Under the pieces are notes generated by a model. It saw only the letters and a list, made by a program, of their open reading frames with translations. It did no database searches and was not told the origin of the DNA. A program made the position numbers and the translations under genes. 64,000 bases of DNA from Microbacterium sp. MAH-37 (GTDB lineage Bacteria; Actinomycetota; Actinomycetes; Actinomycetales; Microbacteriaceae): assembly GCF_009758255.1 (NCBI RefSeq), contig NZ_WSEN01000010.1, forward strand, positions 682,001-746,000, given 5' to 3'. Shown piece by piece: positions 1-8,911 of the stretch (position 1 is its first letter; each line of letters starts with the position of its first letter).

Positions 1-126
1 GATGAGGATGATCGTGGCCGACCAGTTCACCCGCTCCATCCGGATGCGGGGTGCACGGCCCTTGCGGCCGGCTCGGCCCTCGCGGGCGGCCTCCGCCTCG
101 ACGGCGATGAGTGTCTGCGTTGACAT
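1..126 (-). CDS. Carbohydrate ABC transporter permease, MalG-like (partial)
   Basis: Only the first 42 codons lie in the window; the gene runs off the left edge. The ATG at 126-124 overlaps the stop of the upstream permease by one base (TGATG), so translation is probably coupled. The visible N-terminus is Arg-rich and enters a hydrophobic stretch (SATIILI), as in the cytoplasmic tail and first membrane helix of MalG/UgpE-type permeases. The assignment as the second permease of the importer rests mainly on operon order (binding protein, MalF-like permease, then this gene), since no family motif is visible yet. Confidence 0.65.
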   Translation of the reverse strand, partial: MSTQTLIAVEAEAAREGRAGRKGRAPRIRMERVNWSATIILI

Positions 127-1037
127 CAGAGTGCGTTCCTTCCGCGGGTCAGCGAGAGCTGAAGGAGGGAGATGAGGACGGCGACGATGAAGAAGATCGT
201 CGCGTTGGCCATCTGGTAGGCGTAGTCGCCGCCGTTGAAGCCGGTGATGATGGTCATCGCGATGCTGCGGGTGGCGGTGCCCGGCCCGCCGTTGGTCAGA
301 CCGACGATGATGTCGTAGGCGTTCAGGAAGCCCTTGAATCCGAGGATCACGTTGATGACGACGTAGCCGGCGACCAGCGGCAGCGTGATGCGGACGAGTT
401 GCTGCGGCTTCGAGGCGCCGTCGATGTCAGCCGCCTCGTAGACGTCGCCCGGCACCGACAGAAGCCCGGCGATGTAGATCAGCAGCGTGCCGGGGATCGC
501 CTGCCAGGCGGTGACGGCGACGATCGCCGTCCAGGCCAGATCAGCATTGGCCAGCAGACTGGTCTGCAGCCACTCGATCCCGAGCGCCGAGCCGAGGGCC
601 GGCAGGGAGTTCGAGAACAGGAAGTTGAAGACGTAGGCGATGATGATGCCCGAGATCACCATCGGGATCACGAACACCGCACGGAGCCCGGTCTTCATCC
701 GGATGCGGGAGGTGAGCCCGACCGCGAGCAGGAACGCGATCACGTTCACGACGACGACCGTGGCGATCGAGAAGCCGAACGTGAACAGGTAGCTCTGCAG
801 GATGGCCGGATCACTGAACAGGGCGATGTAGTTGGTGAGCCCGTTGAAGCTCCAGTCGCCGATGCCGATGGAGTCGGTGAAGCTGAAGAAGATGCCGATG
901 ACCCCGGGCACCGTGATCGCGAGCGTGAACAGCACGAGGCTGGGCAGCAGGAACAGGAAGTAGATCGGCTCGACCCGGCGGCTGCTCCGTCGGATCGTGC
1001 GGTCGCCCGCGGTGACGATCGTCGTCGTGGTGGTCAT
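126..1037 (-). CDS. Carbohydrate ABC transporter permease, MalF/UgpA-like
   Basis: A 303-residue integral membrane subunit of a type I (CUT1) sugar ABC importer. After a charged N-terminus it shows about six hydrophobic segments. The EAA loop that contacts the ATPase lies in the second half (EAADIDGASKPQQLVRITLP, residues about 207-226). The ATG at 1037 overlaps the stop of the binding-protein gene (ATGA), which rules out the longer reading through that gene. No ATPase gene is visible here; CUT1 importers in actinobacteria commonly share a MsiK-type ATPase encoded elsewhere. The substrate is a sugar that cannot be named from sequence. Regulation is probably by the divergent ROK protein. Confidence 0.92.
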   Translation of the reverse strand: MTTTTTIVTAGDRTIRRSSRRVEPIYFLFLLPSLVLFTLAITVPGVIGIFFSFTDSIGIGDWSFNGLTNYIALFSDPAILQSYLFTFGFSIATVVVVNVIAFLLAVGLTSRIRMKTGLRAVFVIPMVISGIIIAYVFNFLFSNSLPALGSALGIEWLQTSLLANADLAWTAIVAVTAWQAIPGTLLIYIAGLLSVPGDVYEAADIDGASKPQQLVRITLPLVAGYVVINVILGFKGFLNAYDIIVGLTNGGPGTATRSIAMTIITGFNGGDYAYQMANATIFFIVAVLISLLQLSLTRGRNAL

Positions 1038-2338
1038 TTCGCGGACTCCTTCGTCTCGCTCTTCAGCACCGGAGCACGGAACGCCACGCGCGCCCAGTCG
1101 GCGTCCATGGTCGCCAGGACGGATGCCGGATCGGCGCCGAGCGCCATCGCCTGTGCGTAGTTGAAGACCGGGATGGTCTTGGGCACGAGCACCGATGGCC
1201 CCTGGTAGATGCGCCCGGAGTCGACGTACTCGATCATTCCCTCGATGCGGGGGTCGTCCGGCGCGGGGGCGCTCTCGGTCGGCGTGAAGCCGAGCTGCGA
1301 GGCGTTGTACTCCTCGATGTTCTCGGGTTCGTACAGGTACTCCAGGAAGTCGCGTGCAGCCTCCTTGTGCCGGGATCCCTCGGGGATCATCGCGGCGAGG
1401 TCGAGGTTGACGCGCACGGCGAGGTCGTCCTCGCTGTCGGTCATCGGCAGCGGGAAGGTTCCGAGTTCGAGGTCGGGCGCGGTCTTGGCGATCTCGCTGA
1501 AGGCCCACGGTCCCTGCAGGTACATCGCCGCCTTGCCCTGGGCGAAGGCGAGGTTGCCGTCGTTGTAGCCGCGGCTCGGGGCGTCCTCGTTGATGTACGA
1601 CTTCAGCAGCTGCTGCATCCGGTCCATCGGCTCGGCGAAGTCCTTCGAGAACGAGGTCTCGGAGCTCGGCCCGACGTCGGCGCCCTCGACCTTGAGGGCG
1701 TCGAAGAAGTCGATCACGTCGAGCGAACCGCCAACGGTGTAGTCGAACCAGCCCTGTCCGACGGTCCAGTCGTCCTTGAGCGTGGCCTCGAAGGGCGTGA
1801 CACCGGCGGCCTTCAGCGCTTCGCACGCGGCGAGCAGCTCGTCCCACGTGGTCGGCACGTCGATGCCGTTGTCGGCGAAGATCTGCTTGTTGTAGATCAC
1901 CGACGCCGCCATCACGGAGTACGGCAGGGCGCTGGTGCGTCCTGCGCACACCCCGTACTGGTCGAGCAGCGGCTGGTAGTCGTCCTTGATCTCGGATGCC
2001 GCATCGGTGTCGCCGAGGTCGCTCAGCGCGCAGCGCTCGACGAAGCGCGAGACCTCCATGTTGTAGTTCGCCAGCATGATGTCCGGCGGATTCCCGCGCA
2101 CGAAACTGGCCGAGACCACGTCGACGCCGGAGGTGTCGATCACGACCCGGACCTTGTCCTGCGAGGAGTTGTACTTCGCCACCAGGTCGGTCATGAACGC
2201 GATCGCCTCGCGCTTGCTGAATGTGAAGCGGATCGTCTCGCGGCCGTCGGCCGAGCAGCCGGCGAGCAGGGCCCCACCGAGGACCATCACCGCCCCGGCA
2301 GCGACCAGGCGCCGCATCCGTGTCAATCGTCGAGACAC
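1034..2338 (-). CDS. Extracellular sugar-binding lipoprotein of ABC importer
   Basis: A 434-residue family 1 solute-binding protein. It begins with a Sec signal and lipobox (LLAGC, Cys about residue 28), so it should be lipid-anchored outside the membrane and deliver sugar to the two permeases downstream. The length and typical features (KYNSSQDKVRVV, GKAAMYLQGPWAF, LEYLYEPENIEEYNA) match sugar-binding proteins of CUT1 systems. It is the first gene of the minus-strand operon and is preceded by a good promoter. The last residues (LKSETKESAK) are encoded by a stretch slightly reminiscent of the short palindromic repeat found elsewhere in the window, but the resemblance is weak. Confidence 0.92.
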   Translation of the reverse strand: MSRRLTRMRRLVAAGAVMVLGGALLAGCSADGRETIRFTFSKREAIAFMTDLVAKYNSSQDKVRVVIDTSGVDVVSASFVRGNPPDIMLANYNMEVSRFVERCALSDLGDTDAASEIKDDYQPLLDQYGVCAGRTSALPYSVMAASVIYNKQIFADNGIDVPTTWDELLAACEALKAAGVTPFEATLKDDWTVGQGWFDYTVGGSLDVIDFFDALKVEGADVGPSSETSFSKDFAEPMDRMQQLLKSYINEDAPSRGYNDGNLAFAQGKAAMYLQGPWAFSEIAKTAPDLELGTFPLPMTDSEDDLAVRVNLDLAAMIPEGSRHKEAARDFLEYLYEPENIEEYNASQLGFTPTESAPAPDDPRIEGMIEYVDSGRIYQGPSVLVPKTIPVFNYAQAMALGADPASVLATMDADWARVAFRAPVLKSETKESAK

Positions 2339-2370
2339 CGTCGTCCTTCCGTCGTGCTAGATCCTTCGAT

Positions 2371-2399
2371 TAAATCTAGTCACCAAATCAACTTGTCAA
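2371..2399 (-). promoter_or_regulatory. Promoter of the sugar importer operon, probable ROK operator region
   Basis: Reading the minus strand, a perfect -35 hexamer TTGACA (2399-2394) is followed after 17 bases by GATTTA (2376-2371), a tolerable -10. The stretch between is AT-rich for this genome and contains the near-direct repeat GATTTGGT / GATTTAAT. It lies between the importer operon and the divergent ROK gene, where a ROK repressor would be expected to bind. The operator assignment is inference. Confidence 0.55.
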
Positions 2400-2435
2400 G
2401 ACGGTACTCTCTGTGTGGGAGGAGGGTCAAGACCC

Positions 2436-3638
2436 ATGACGATTTCCGCCGCGGGCCGCGCGAGCGTCGCAGCCGTCCTCGACTTCGCCTGGAGTGCGGG
2501 CGCGTTCACCGCGACCGACGCGATGACGTCGACCGCCCTGACCCGGTCGACGGTGATCGAGGCGATCGACACGCTGGCCGGCATCGGCATCCTCCGTGAA
2601 CTGCCGAACGCCCGCTCCGCCGGGGAGTACCGCGGCGGAAGGCCCGCCCGGCGGTTCGAGATCGCCGACGACCTCGGCGTCGTGATCGGGATCGACTCCG
2701 GTCTCTCGCATCTCGCGGTCACCGTCGCCGACCCGTTCGAGACGGTCCTCGCGCATCGGCGCATCGAGGTGCCGCGCACCGCGTCGGCGGGTGCCCGTCG
2801 GCGCACGCTCGGCGGCCTGCTCGACGCGGCGCTCGGCGAGGCCGGCGTCGAGCGCGACAGCGTGCTCGCGCTCTGCGCGGGCGTCGCAGCCCCGGTCAAC
2901 CGTGACGGCATCTCTCCCCCGCACCCCGACGGGTTCTGGGAACGCACCAACCCCGACCTCGCGGATCTGCTCGGCGACTGGGCGCCCGTCGTCGACGTCA
3001 AGAACGACGCATCCCTCGCCGCCGCCGCCGAGGGCGCCGGCGGCGCCGCGATCGGATGCCAGGACTACGTCGCCCTGCTCGCCGGCGAGCGCTTCGGCGC
3101 CGGCGTCGTCGTCGACGGCCATCTGCTGCACGGCGCGCACGGCGGCGTCGGTGAAGGCGTCGTGTTCGACCACGTCGTCGGTGTCGGTACCGCGTACGGA
3201 CTGCGCTACGCGATCGAACGCGAGGTGCGCGCCGCCGTCGCCGCCGGCGACTTCGCCGGCTCTGGCGCGGTCGGCGTGCTCGCTGACGGCAAGGACATCG
3301 ACCCGCGCACCGTGCTCGAGCTCGCCGCCGGCGGCGATGCGGATGCCGCAGTGATCGCCGATCGGGTCGGCGAGACCGTCGCCATCATCATCGGCGTGCT
3401 CGGCAGCACCTTCGACCCGTTGCGAGTGATCGTGTGCGGTGCGGTCGCCGACAGCATCGAGCCGGTGCTGGCGGCGGCCCGGCGCAGCCTGCCGTCGCAG
3501 CTGCACCTGCCCGCGCCGGAGCTGATCGCCTCGGCCCTCGGCGCCGATGTCGTGTCACTGGGCGCGGTCGCGACCGCCCGTGATGCCGCGCGCACCCGTG
3601 CTGTGCCGGCGATCGCGCAGCGGCGGCTACAGGCCTGA
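2436..3638 (+). CDS. ROK family transcriptional regulator
   Basis: A 400-residue repressor-type ROK protein. Residues about 5-80 form a winged helix-turn-helix (TRSTVIEAIDTLAGIGIL then RGGRPARRFE). The rest is the ROK sugar-kinase-like fold, with VIGIDSG at the phosphate-binding turn and GAGVVVDGHLLHGAHGGVGE in the ROK signature region. The zinc-binding CxCGxxGC cluster of many ROK proteins is absent. I chose the ATG at 2436 because GGGAGGAGGG lies 9-12 bases upstream; a GTG at 2415 is in frame but would overlap that ribosome site. The gene is divergent from the sugar importer and probably represses it until the sugar, or a derivative, binds. Confidence 0.9.
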   Translation: MTISAAGRASVAAVLDFAWSAGAFTATDAMTSTALTRSTVIEAIDTLAGIGILRELPNARSAGEYRGGRPARRFEIADDLGVVIGIDSGLSHLAVTVADPFETVLAHRRIEVPRTASAGARRRTLGGLLDAALGEAGVERDSVLALCAGVAAPVNRDGISPPHPDGFWERTNPDLADLLGDWAPVVDVKNDASLAAAAEGAGGAAIGCQDYVALLAGERFGAGVVVDGHLLHGAHGGVGEGVVFDHVVGVGTAYGLRYAIEREVRAAVAAGDFAGSGAVGVLADGKDIDPRTVLELAAGGDADAAVIADRVGETVAIIIGVLGSTFDPLRVIVCGAVADSIEPVLAAARRSLPSQLHLPAPELIASALGADVVSLGAVATARDAARTRAVPAIAQRRLQA

Positions 3639-3658
3639 GCTCGCGCGAGGTCTGATCC

Positions 3659-4011
3659 GCAGATGGCGGACCAGATGACGGATGGCGGAGTGCACCGCGG
3701 TGAGTCGCCCGCCGGACGCAAATACGTCCGCCACCTGCAAGTGTGGCAACCCCAACGCCGCACCCGGCAGCAGACCAGCATCCACTTCCGCCTGCAGATG
3801 GCGGACCGAATGACGGATGGCGGAGTGCACCGCGGTGAGTCGCCCGCCGGACGCAAATACGTCCGCCACCTGCAAGTGTGGCAACCCCAACGCCGCACCC
3901 GGCAGCAGACCAGCATCCACTTCCGCCTGCAGATGGCGGACCGAACTCCGGATGGCGGATCCGACCGCGGCGAGTCGCCCGCCGGACGCAGAAACGTCCG
4001 CCACCTGCAAG
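3659..4011 (+). repeat. Three tandem 83-bp palindromic elements (135-bp period)
   Basis: Three copies of the same element lie at 3659-3741, 3794-3876 and 3929-4011. The first two are nearly identical, including the 52-bp spacer between copies; the third has diverged. Each copy starts GCAGATGGCGGAC and ends GTCCGCCACCTGC + AAG. These ends are inverted complements with one mismatch, so each unit can fold into one long hairpin. The centre (CACCGCGGTG in copies 1 and 2) is itself palindromic. The array fills the gap between the convergent ROK and E2 genes. The same element recurs at 32313-32535, again between convergent genes. Confidence 0.9.
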
Positions 4012-4023
4012 GGCAGAGCGGAC

Positions 4024-5382
4024 TCAGTCCACCAGCAGCGCGGGCTCCTCGAGGATCGCGGCGACGTCGGCGATGAAGCGGCTCATGCCGTCGCCGTCGA
4101 TCACGCGGTGGTCGAACGAGCCGGCGACCGTGGTGACCCAGCGCGGGCGCACCTCGCCGTCGACGACCCAGGGCTTCTGGGCGATCGTGCCCATCGCGAC
4201 GATGCCGGCCTCGCCCGGGTTGATGATCGGCGTGCCGGCATCCATTCCGAAGACGCCGATGTTCGTGATCGTGAACGTGCCGCCCTGCTGATCGGCCGGA
4301 GCGGTCTTGCCCTCGCGGGCGGTGAGCGTCAGGCGGTTCAGCGCGCGGGCGAGATCCTTCATTCCGAGCGTCTGGGCATCCTTGATGTTCGGCACGATCA
4401 GCCCGCGCGGCGTCGCCGCGGCGATGCCGAGGTTCACGTAGTGCCGCACGGCGATCTCGGCGCCGTCGGCCGTGTCGACCCAGGCGGCGTTGACCATCGG
4501 AGTGCGGCGCAGCGCCCAGATCACGGCGCGCGCCATGATCAGCAGGGGCGACACCTTGATGTCGGCGAAGTCGGGCGAGGCCTTCAGCCGCTTGACGAGC
4601 TCCATCGTGCGGGTGGCGTCGATCTCTTTCCACACCGTGACATGCGGGGCCGAGTAGGCACTCTGCACCATCGCGTTGGCGCTCGCCTTGCGCACGCCCT
4701 TCACCGGGATCGCCTCGGTGCGTCCTTCGTCTCGCTGCGCTCGCTCAGGAACAGGATTCAGCCCGCGGGCGAGGCCCACCGGCGCGGGTGCCGGCGCCGG
4801 GACGACCTCCTCGCGCACATCGCCCCACTCCGGGGTCTCGATGTTGCGGAAGACGCTGGCCTGCGAGGCGTGCTTCATGACGTCGTCGCGAGTCACCTCG
4901 CCGTCGGCACCGGTCGGCGTAACGGATGCCAGATCCACGCCCAGGTCGCGGGCGAGCTTGCGGATCGGGGGCTTCGCGATCACCCCGACGGACGAACGCA
5001 CCGGGCGCTCGGCCGGCTTCCGGCGCCGCGAGGTCGCTCCTCCCCCGGTGCCGTAGCCGACCAGCACGGCGCCGCCGCCCTCGGCGGCCGGTGCCGGCCC
5101 TTCGTCTCGCTTCGCTCGCTCAGGAGCCGCAGCATCCGCCGTCTCGGTGACGAACCTGATGATCGGGGTGCCGACGTCGATCGTCTTCCCCTCCTCGACG
5201 AGCACCTCACCGACCACGCCGGCGTGCGGCGAGGGCAGCTCGACGAGCGACTTCGCCGTCTCGATCTCGCAGATGACGTCGTTGACCGCGACGGTGTCGC
5301 CAGGGGCGACCTTCCAGCTGACGATCTCGGCCTCGGTGAGGCCCTCGCCGACGTCGGGGAGGGTGAAGGTCTGAGTGCTCAT
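4024..5382 (-). CDS. Dihydrolipoamide acyltransferase, E2 of 2-oxoacid dehydrogenase
   Basis: The 452-residue E2 core carries acyl groups from E1 to CoA on a swinging lipoyl arm. Residues 1-80 are one lipoyl domain (lipoyl Lys in EIETAKSLVE). About 135-170 is the peripheral subunit-binding domain (AKPPIRKLARDLGVDL), and about 215-452 is the catalytic domain with the active-site His in FDHRVIDGDG. It is the third gene of an E1alpha-E1beta-E2 operon. A single lipoyl domain and split E1 fit either branched-chain (Bkd) or pyruvate dehydrogenase; sequence alone does not decide. Both interdomain linkers contain the peptide PERAxRDEG, encoded by copies of a short palindromic DNA repeat (see the two repeat entries). 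No E3 gene is adjacent. Confidence 0.93.
   Translation of the reverse strand: MSTQTFTLPDVGEGLTEAEIVSWKVAPGDTVAVNDVICEIETAKSLVELPSPHAGVVGEVLVEEGKTIDVGTPIIRFVTETADAAAPERAKRDEGPAPAAEGGGAVLVGYGTGGGATSRRRKPAERPVRSSVGVIAKPPIRKLARDLGVDLASVTPTGADGEVTRDDVMKHASQASVFRNIETPEWGDVREEVVPAPAPAPVGLARGLNPVPERAQRDEGRTEAIPVKGVRKASANAMVQSAYSAPHVTVWKEIDATRTMELVKRLKASPDFADIKVSPLLIMARAVIWALRRTPMVNAAWVDTADGAEIAVRHYVNLGIAAATPRGLIVPNIKDAQTLGMKDLARALNRLTLTAREGKTAPADQQGGTFTITNIGVFGMDAGTPIINPGEAGIVAMGTIAQKPWVVDGEVRPRWVTTVAGSFDHRVIDGDGMSRFIADVAAILEEPALLVD
4724..4750 (-). repeat. Short palindromic repeat inside the E2 gene, copy A
   Basis: The plus strand reads CCTTCGTCTCGCTGCGCTCG then CTCAGGA, largely self-complementary around CGCTGCGCTCG. 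It lies in frame in the linker between the subunit-binding and catalytic domains of E2 and encodes PERAQRDEG. Copy B at 5098-5125 differs by only a few bases. Confidence 0.85.
5098..5125 (-). repeat. Short palindromic repeat inside the E2 gene, copy B
   Basis: The same repeat as copy A, here in the linker between the lipoyl and subunit-binding domains; it encodes PERAKRDEG. The reading frame used is the same in both copies. The same sequence family occurs outside genes at 7580-7650 and 9524-9565. Confidence 0.85.
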
Positions 5383-5398
5383 GTGAGGTTCCTTCGGA

Positions 5399-6379
5399 TC
5401 AGTAGGCGAGGGAGCGGTCGACGGCTTCGAGGACGCGGTCCGCGTCGGGCAGGTAGGCGCCCTCGAGCTTCGCCGGCGGGAACGGGGTGTCGAAGCCCGA
5501 GACGCGCAGCACGGGAGCCTCGAGCGCGTAGAACGCGCGCTCCATCACGGTCGCAGCGATCTCGCTGCCGACGCTGGTGTGCTGCGGGGCCTCCTGCGCG
5601 TAGACCATCCGCCCGGTGGAGCGCACGGAGTCGAGGATGGGCCCGTAGTCCACCGGCGACAGCGAGCGCACGTCGATGACCTCACAGCTGGTGCCCTCGG
5701 CCTCGGCGAGCGCCGCGGCCTGCAGCAGGGTCGTGACCATGGCGCCATGGCCGACGAGGGTGACGTCGGTGCCGCGGCGCACGACGCGGGTCGCGTGCAG
5801 CGGAGCGGCCGAGGCGTCCAGCTCGACCTCGCCCTTCTGCCAGTACTTGCTCTTCGGCTCGAGGAAGATCACCGGGTCGTTCGAGGCGATCGCCTCCTGG
5901 ATCATCCAGTACGCGTCGTTCGGCGTCGAGGGGCTGACCACGCGCAGGCCGGGAGTGTGCGTGAAGTACGCCTCCGGGCTCTCCTGGTGGTGCTCGATCG
6001 CACCGATGTGCCCGCCGTAGGGGATGCGGATGACGACCGGCAGCGACAGCGAGCCCTCGTGCCGATTGGTCAGCTTCGCGAGCTGCGTCGTGATCTGGTC
6101 GAACGCGGGGAACACGAAGCCGTCGAACTGGATCTCGCAGACCGGACGGAATCCGGCCATCGCGAGGCCGATCGCGGAGCCGACGATGCCGGACTCGGCG
6201 AGCGGGGTGTCCAGTACGCGTCGGTCGCCGAACTCCGCCTGCAGGTGCTCGGTGACGCGGAAGACACCGCCGAGCGGGCCGATGTCCTCACCCATGAGCA
6301 GGACGCGCGGGTCGTCCTGCATGGCCTTGCGCAGGCCGGCGTTCAGCGCCTTCGCGAGGGGCATGGTCTCGATGGTCAC
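5399..6379 (-). CDS. 2-oxoacid dehydrogenase E1 component, beta subunit
   Basis: A 326-residue transketolase-like subunit that pairs with E1alpha in the thiamine-diphosphate-dependent decarboxylation of a 2-oxoacid. It shows the conserved GEDIGPLGGVFRVTEHL, LDTPLAESGIVGSAIG, IPYGGHIGAIEHHQESPE and EVIDVRSLSPVD segments typical of the PdhB/BkdB family. The likely start is the GTG at 6379, which overlaps the stop of E1alpha (GTGA); an internal ATG five codons later is possible. It lies between E1alpha and E2, 16 bases upstream of E2, in one minus-strand operon. Confidence 0.93.
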   Translation of the reverse strand: MTIETMPLAKALNAGLRKAMQDDPRVLLMGEDIGPLGGVFRVTEHLQAEFGDRRVLDTPLAESGIVGSAIGLAMAGFRPVCEIQFDGFVFPAFDQITTQLAKLTNRHEGSLSLPVVIRIPYGGHIGAIEHHQESPEAYFTHTPGLRVVSPSTPNDAYWMIQEAIASNDPVIFLEPKSKYWQKGEVELDASAAPLHATRVVRRGTDVTLVGHGAMVTTLLQAAALAEAEGTSCEVIDVRSLSPVDYGPILDSVRSTGRMVYAQEAPQHTSVGSEIAATVMERAFYALEAPVLRVSGFDTPFPPAKLEGAYLPDADRVLEAVDRSLAY

Positions 6380-7503
6380 TGTGCGCCCTCCTCGAAGGAT
6401 GCCTCGTAGTCGGCGAGCCACTTCTCCTGCTCGGCCATCAGCGGATGCGGCTCGCTGTACACGTGCCGGAAGATCGCGTCGGGTCCGGGCTCGGGCAGCG
6501 CGACGCTGCGGGAGCGCAGGTCCTCCGCGGCATCCGCCGCCTCGGCGTCCACGTCGGCGAAGAGAGCTTCCGATGCTCCCCTTCCGAGAAGGTAGGTTCG
6601 CATGCGCGCAATCGGGTCGCGCAGCGCCCACTCCTGCTCCTCGGCGTTGCCGCGGTACTTCGTGGGGTCGTCGCTCGTGGTGTGCGCGCCCATTCGGTAG
6701 GTGACCGCCTCGATCGCGCGGGGGCCGCCGCCGGCGCGCGCCTCGTCGAGCTGCCTGCGTGAGACGGCGTAGCTGGCGAGGACGTCGTTGCCGTCCACAC
6801 GCACCGACGGGATGCCGTAGCCGGCACTGCGTCCCACCAGCGGGACCTTCGACTGCGTGGCGACGGGCACCGAGATGGCCCAGTGGTTGTTCTGCAGGAA
6901 GAACAGCACGGGAGCGTTGTAGCTCGCGGCGAAGACCATCGCCTCGTGCACGTCGCCCTGGCTGGAGGCGCCGTCGCCGTAGTAGACCACGACGGCCTCG
7001 TCGCGCTCGGGGTCGCCGCTGCCGCACCTGCCATCGAACGCGAGGCCCATGCCGAAGCCGGCCGCGTGCAGCGTCTGCGAGCCGAGCACCAGCGTGTAGA
7101 GCCGGGTGTTGCCGTTCTTCGGGTCGGTGGGGTCCCAGCCGCCGTGGGAGACACCGCGCATCAGCTTGATGATGTCGACGGGGTCGACGCCGCGGATCCG
7201 GGTGACGACGTGCTCGCGGTAGGACGGGAAGATCGTGTCCTGCGGGCGGGCGGCATGGGCCGAGCCGACCTGCGCGGCCTCCTGCCCGCGGCTCGGCGGC
7301 CAAAGGGCCAGTTGGCCCTGACGCTGCAGGTTGGTGGCCTGGGTGTCGATCGCGCGGATGACGACCATGTCGCGGTAGAACTGCTCGAGCTCGGCGTCGG
7401 TGAGCGCCTCGATCAGGGGCAGGTACTGCTCTGCGGCATCCGTCGGAGCGAACCGTCCGTCGGCGTCCAGGACGCGGACGAGGGGGGTCTCAGAAGAGGT
7501 CAC
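6376..7503 (-). CDS. 2-oxoacid dehydrogenase E1 component, alpha subunit
   Basis: A 375-residue alpha subunit holding the thiamine diphosphate site. The cofactor motif begins GDGASSQGDVHEAMVFAA and ends at FFLQNN; phosphorylation-loop residues RMGAHTTSDDPTKYR are also present. It is the first gene of the operon. The start is uncertain: GTG at 7503 gives VTSSETPL, and GTG at 7512 or further upstream codons remain open. A plausible GGAG lies just before 7503, although the gap is short. In actinobacteria pyruvate is usually oxidised by a homodimeric AceE, so this split enzyme may serve branched-chain 2-oxoacids; that is inference. Confidence 0.92.
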   Translation of the reverse strand: MTSSETPLVRVLDADGRFAPTDAAEQYLPLIEALTDAELEQFYRDMVVIRAIDTQATNLQRQGQLALWPPSRGQEAAQVGSAHAARPQDTIFPSYREHVVTRIRGVDPVDIIKLMRGVSHGGWDPTDPKNGNTRLYTLVLGSQTLHAAGFGMGLAFDGRCGSGDPERDEAVVVYYGDGASSQGDVHEAMVFAASYNAPVLFFLQNNHWAISVPVATQSKVPLVGRSAGYGIPSVRVDGNDVLASYAVSRRQLDEARAGGGPRAIEAVTYRMGAHTTSDDPTKYRGNAEEQEWALRDPIARMRTYLLGRGASEALFADVDAEAADAAEDLRSRSVALPEPGPDAIFRHVYSEPHPLMAEQEKWLADYEASFEEGAQ

Positions 7504-7579
7504 CCGCTCCACGGTACCCGCGCCCGCATGCCCGGTCACGCATAGTTCGGGGGCCCTAGTACTTGCTCGGAAACCCACC

Positions 7580-7650
7580 GGTCGTTGAGCGAGGGAGCGC
7601 AGCGACTGAGACGAAACGCCGGAGCGCCCTTCGTCTCGCTCCGCTCGCCC
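7580..7650. repeat. Short palindromic repeats, two facing copies
   Basis: This gap between hisC and the E1alpha gene holds GGTCGTTGAGCGAGGGAGCG... (7580-7617) and, in opposite orientation, CCCTTCGTCTCGCTCCGCTC (7627 on). Together they can form a hairpin between the 3' end of hisC and the 5' side of the E1alpha operon. They belong to the same family as the E2 insertions. Confidence 0.75.
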
Positions 7651-7669
7651 ATGACCCGGGGGTCAGCGG

Positions 7670-8737
7670 TCAGCGGACGGCGGCAGCGACCTCGAGGATG
7701 CGCGAGAGCGACTCCTCCTCGCCGACCGAGATGCGGATGCCGTCGCCCGAGAACGGGCGGACGATCAGGCCGGCGGCGACGAACGCCTCGGCGATCTCGT
7801 CGGTGCGCTCCTTGGTGCGCAGCCACACGAAGTTGGACTGCGAGTCCGGCACCTTCCAGCCCAGCTCGCGCAGGGCCGCGACGAGACGGTCGCGCCGCTC
7901 GACGATCACGGCCACGCGCTCCATCAGCTCGTCCTCGGCATCCAGGCTGGCGATGGCGGCGTTCTCGGCGGCGCTGGTGACCGACAGCGGAATGCCGGTG
8001 GTGCGGGCCGCGTCGAGCACCCGCGGATGCCCGATCGCGTACCCGACGCGGAGCCCTGCGAGGCCGTACGCCTTGGAGAACGTCCGCAGCACGACGACGT
8101 TCGGATGCTTCTCGAAGACGCGCTCCTTCAGACCGTCCACGGCCTCGGGGTCGGTCACGAACTCGGCGTAGGCCTCGTCGAGGACGACGAGCACGTCCTG
8201 CGGGACGCGGGCGATGAAGGCGGCGAACTCGGCACTGGTGATGATCGGGCCGGTCGGGTTGTTCGGGGTGCACACGATGACGACGCGGGTGCGGTCAGTG
8301 ATGGCGTCGGCCATGGCGTCGAGGTCGTGCCGCGCGCCCGGTGCGAGCGGCACCTGCACGCCGGTGGCCCCCGCGACCAGAGGCAGGCTCGGGTAGGCCT
8401 CGAAGGAGCGCCACGCGTAGACGACCTCGTCGCCCACGCTCGAGGTGCCGAGCACGAGCTGGTGCAGGATCGACACCGAGCCGGCGGCGACGTGCACGGC
8501 GTCCGGCGCGACGCCGTACTTCTCCCCCAGCCGGGCCCGCAGGGCGCCGGCCGTGGCATCCGGGTAGCGATTCACCGGGGTCGTGTGCTGCAGCGCCTCG
8601 ACGACCGACGGCAGCGGCTCGAACGGGTTCTCGTTGCTGGACAGCTTGAACGCGTCGGCACCCGCCTGCTTGCCCTGGCGATACGGCGGCAGCGCCGCGA
8701 TCTCGGGACGGATGCGGGGCAGGATCGGCTCAGTCAC
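7670..8737 (-). CDS. HisC-like aminotransferase (histidinol-phosphate / aromatic)
   Basis: A 355-residue class I/II PLP-dependent aminotransferase. SSNENPFEPLP near residue 33, CTPNNPTGPI at about 156, VLDEAYAEF at about 186 and FSKAYGLAGLRVG with the PLP Lys at about 222 are hallmarks of the HisC/Pat family. It probably transfers an amino group to imidazole-acetol phosphate or to aromatic 2-oxo acids. No other his genes are adjacent, and stand-alone HisC-like genes in actinobacteria are often the aromatic aminotransferase Pat, so both readings stay open. The ATG at 8737 gives the normal N-terminus. Confidence 0.88.
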   Translation of the reverse strand: MTEPILPRIRPEIAALPPYRQGKQAGADAFKLSSNENPFEPLPSVVEALQHTTPVNRYPDATAGALRARLGEKYGVAPDAVHVAAGSVSILHQLVLGTSSVGDEVVYAWRSFEAYPSLPLVAGATGVQVPLAPGARHDLDAMADAITDRTRVVIVCTPNNPTGPIITSAEFAAFIARVPQDVLVVLDEAYAEFVTDPEAVDGLKERVFEKHPNVVVLRTFSKAYGLAGLRVGYAIGHPRVLDAARTTGIPLSVTSAAENAAIASLDAEDELMERVAVIVERRDRLVAALRELGWKVPDSQSNFVWLRTKERTDEIAEAFVAAGLIVRPFSGDGIRISVGEEESLSRILEVAAAVR

Positions 8738-8911
8738 GGTACGAGTCTAAGAGGCCGGGCAGATCGGTGGAATCCCGGGCATCCTGCGGGAAATCACGGA
8801 CCGGATGCGCGGGCCGCGGCGCGTTCTGCGACCCGAGTGGCCGGCACACCGAACGGCGGACGTACGGTCTGTGATCTCCAACGAGATCGGCCGGGCGGAT
8901 GGCCCGAGTGG

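Noticed and set aside
1048..1072. Possible copy of the CTTCGTCTCGCT repeat at the end of the first binding-protein gene
   Set aside because: Only the first half matches, and the second half lacks the inverted complement; chance similarity is likely enough.
3659..4011. Tandem 135-bp units considered as a CRISPR array
   Set aside because: The first two spacers are identical, units are palindromic and too long, and no cas genes are near; they are tandem palindromic elements.
3817..5679. 620-residue plus-strand frame across the repeats and the E2 gene
   Set aside because: It runs antisense to E2 and through the repeat array, with Arg-rich low-complexity sequence and no recognisable domain.
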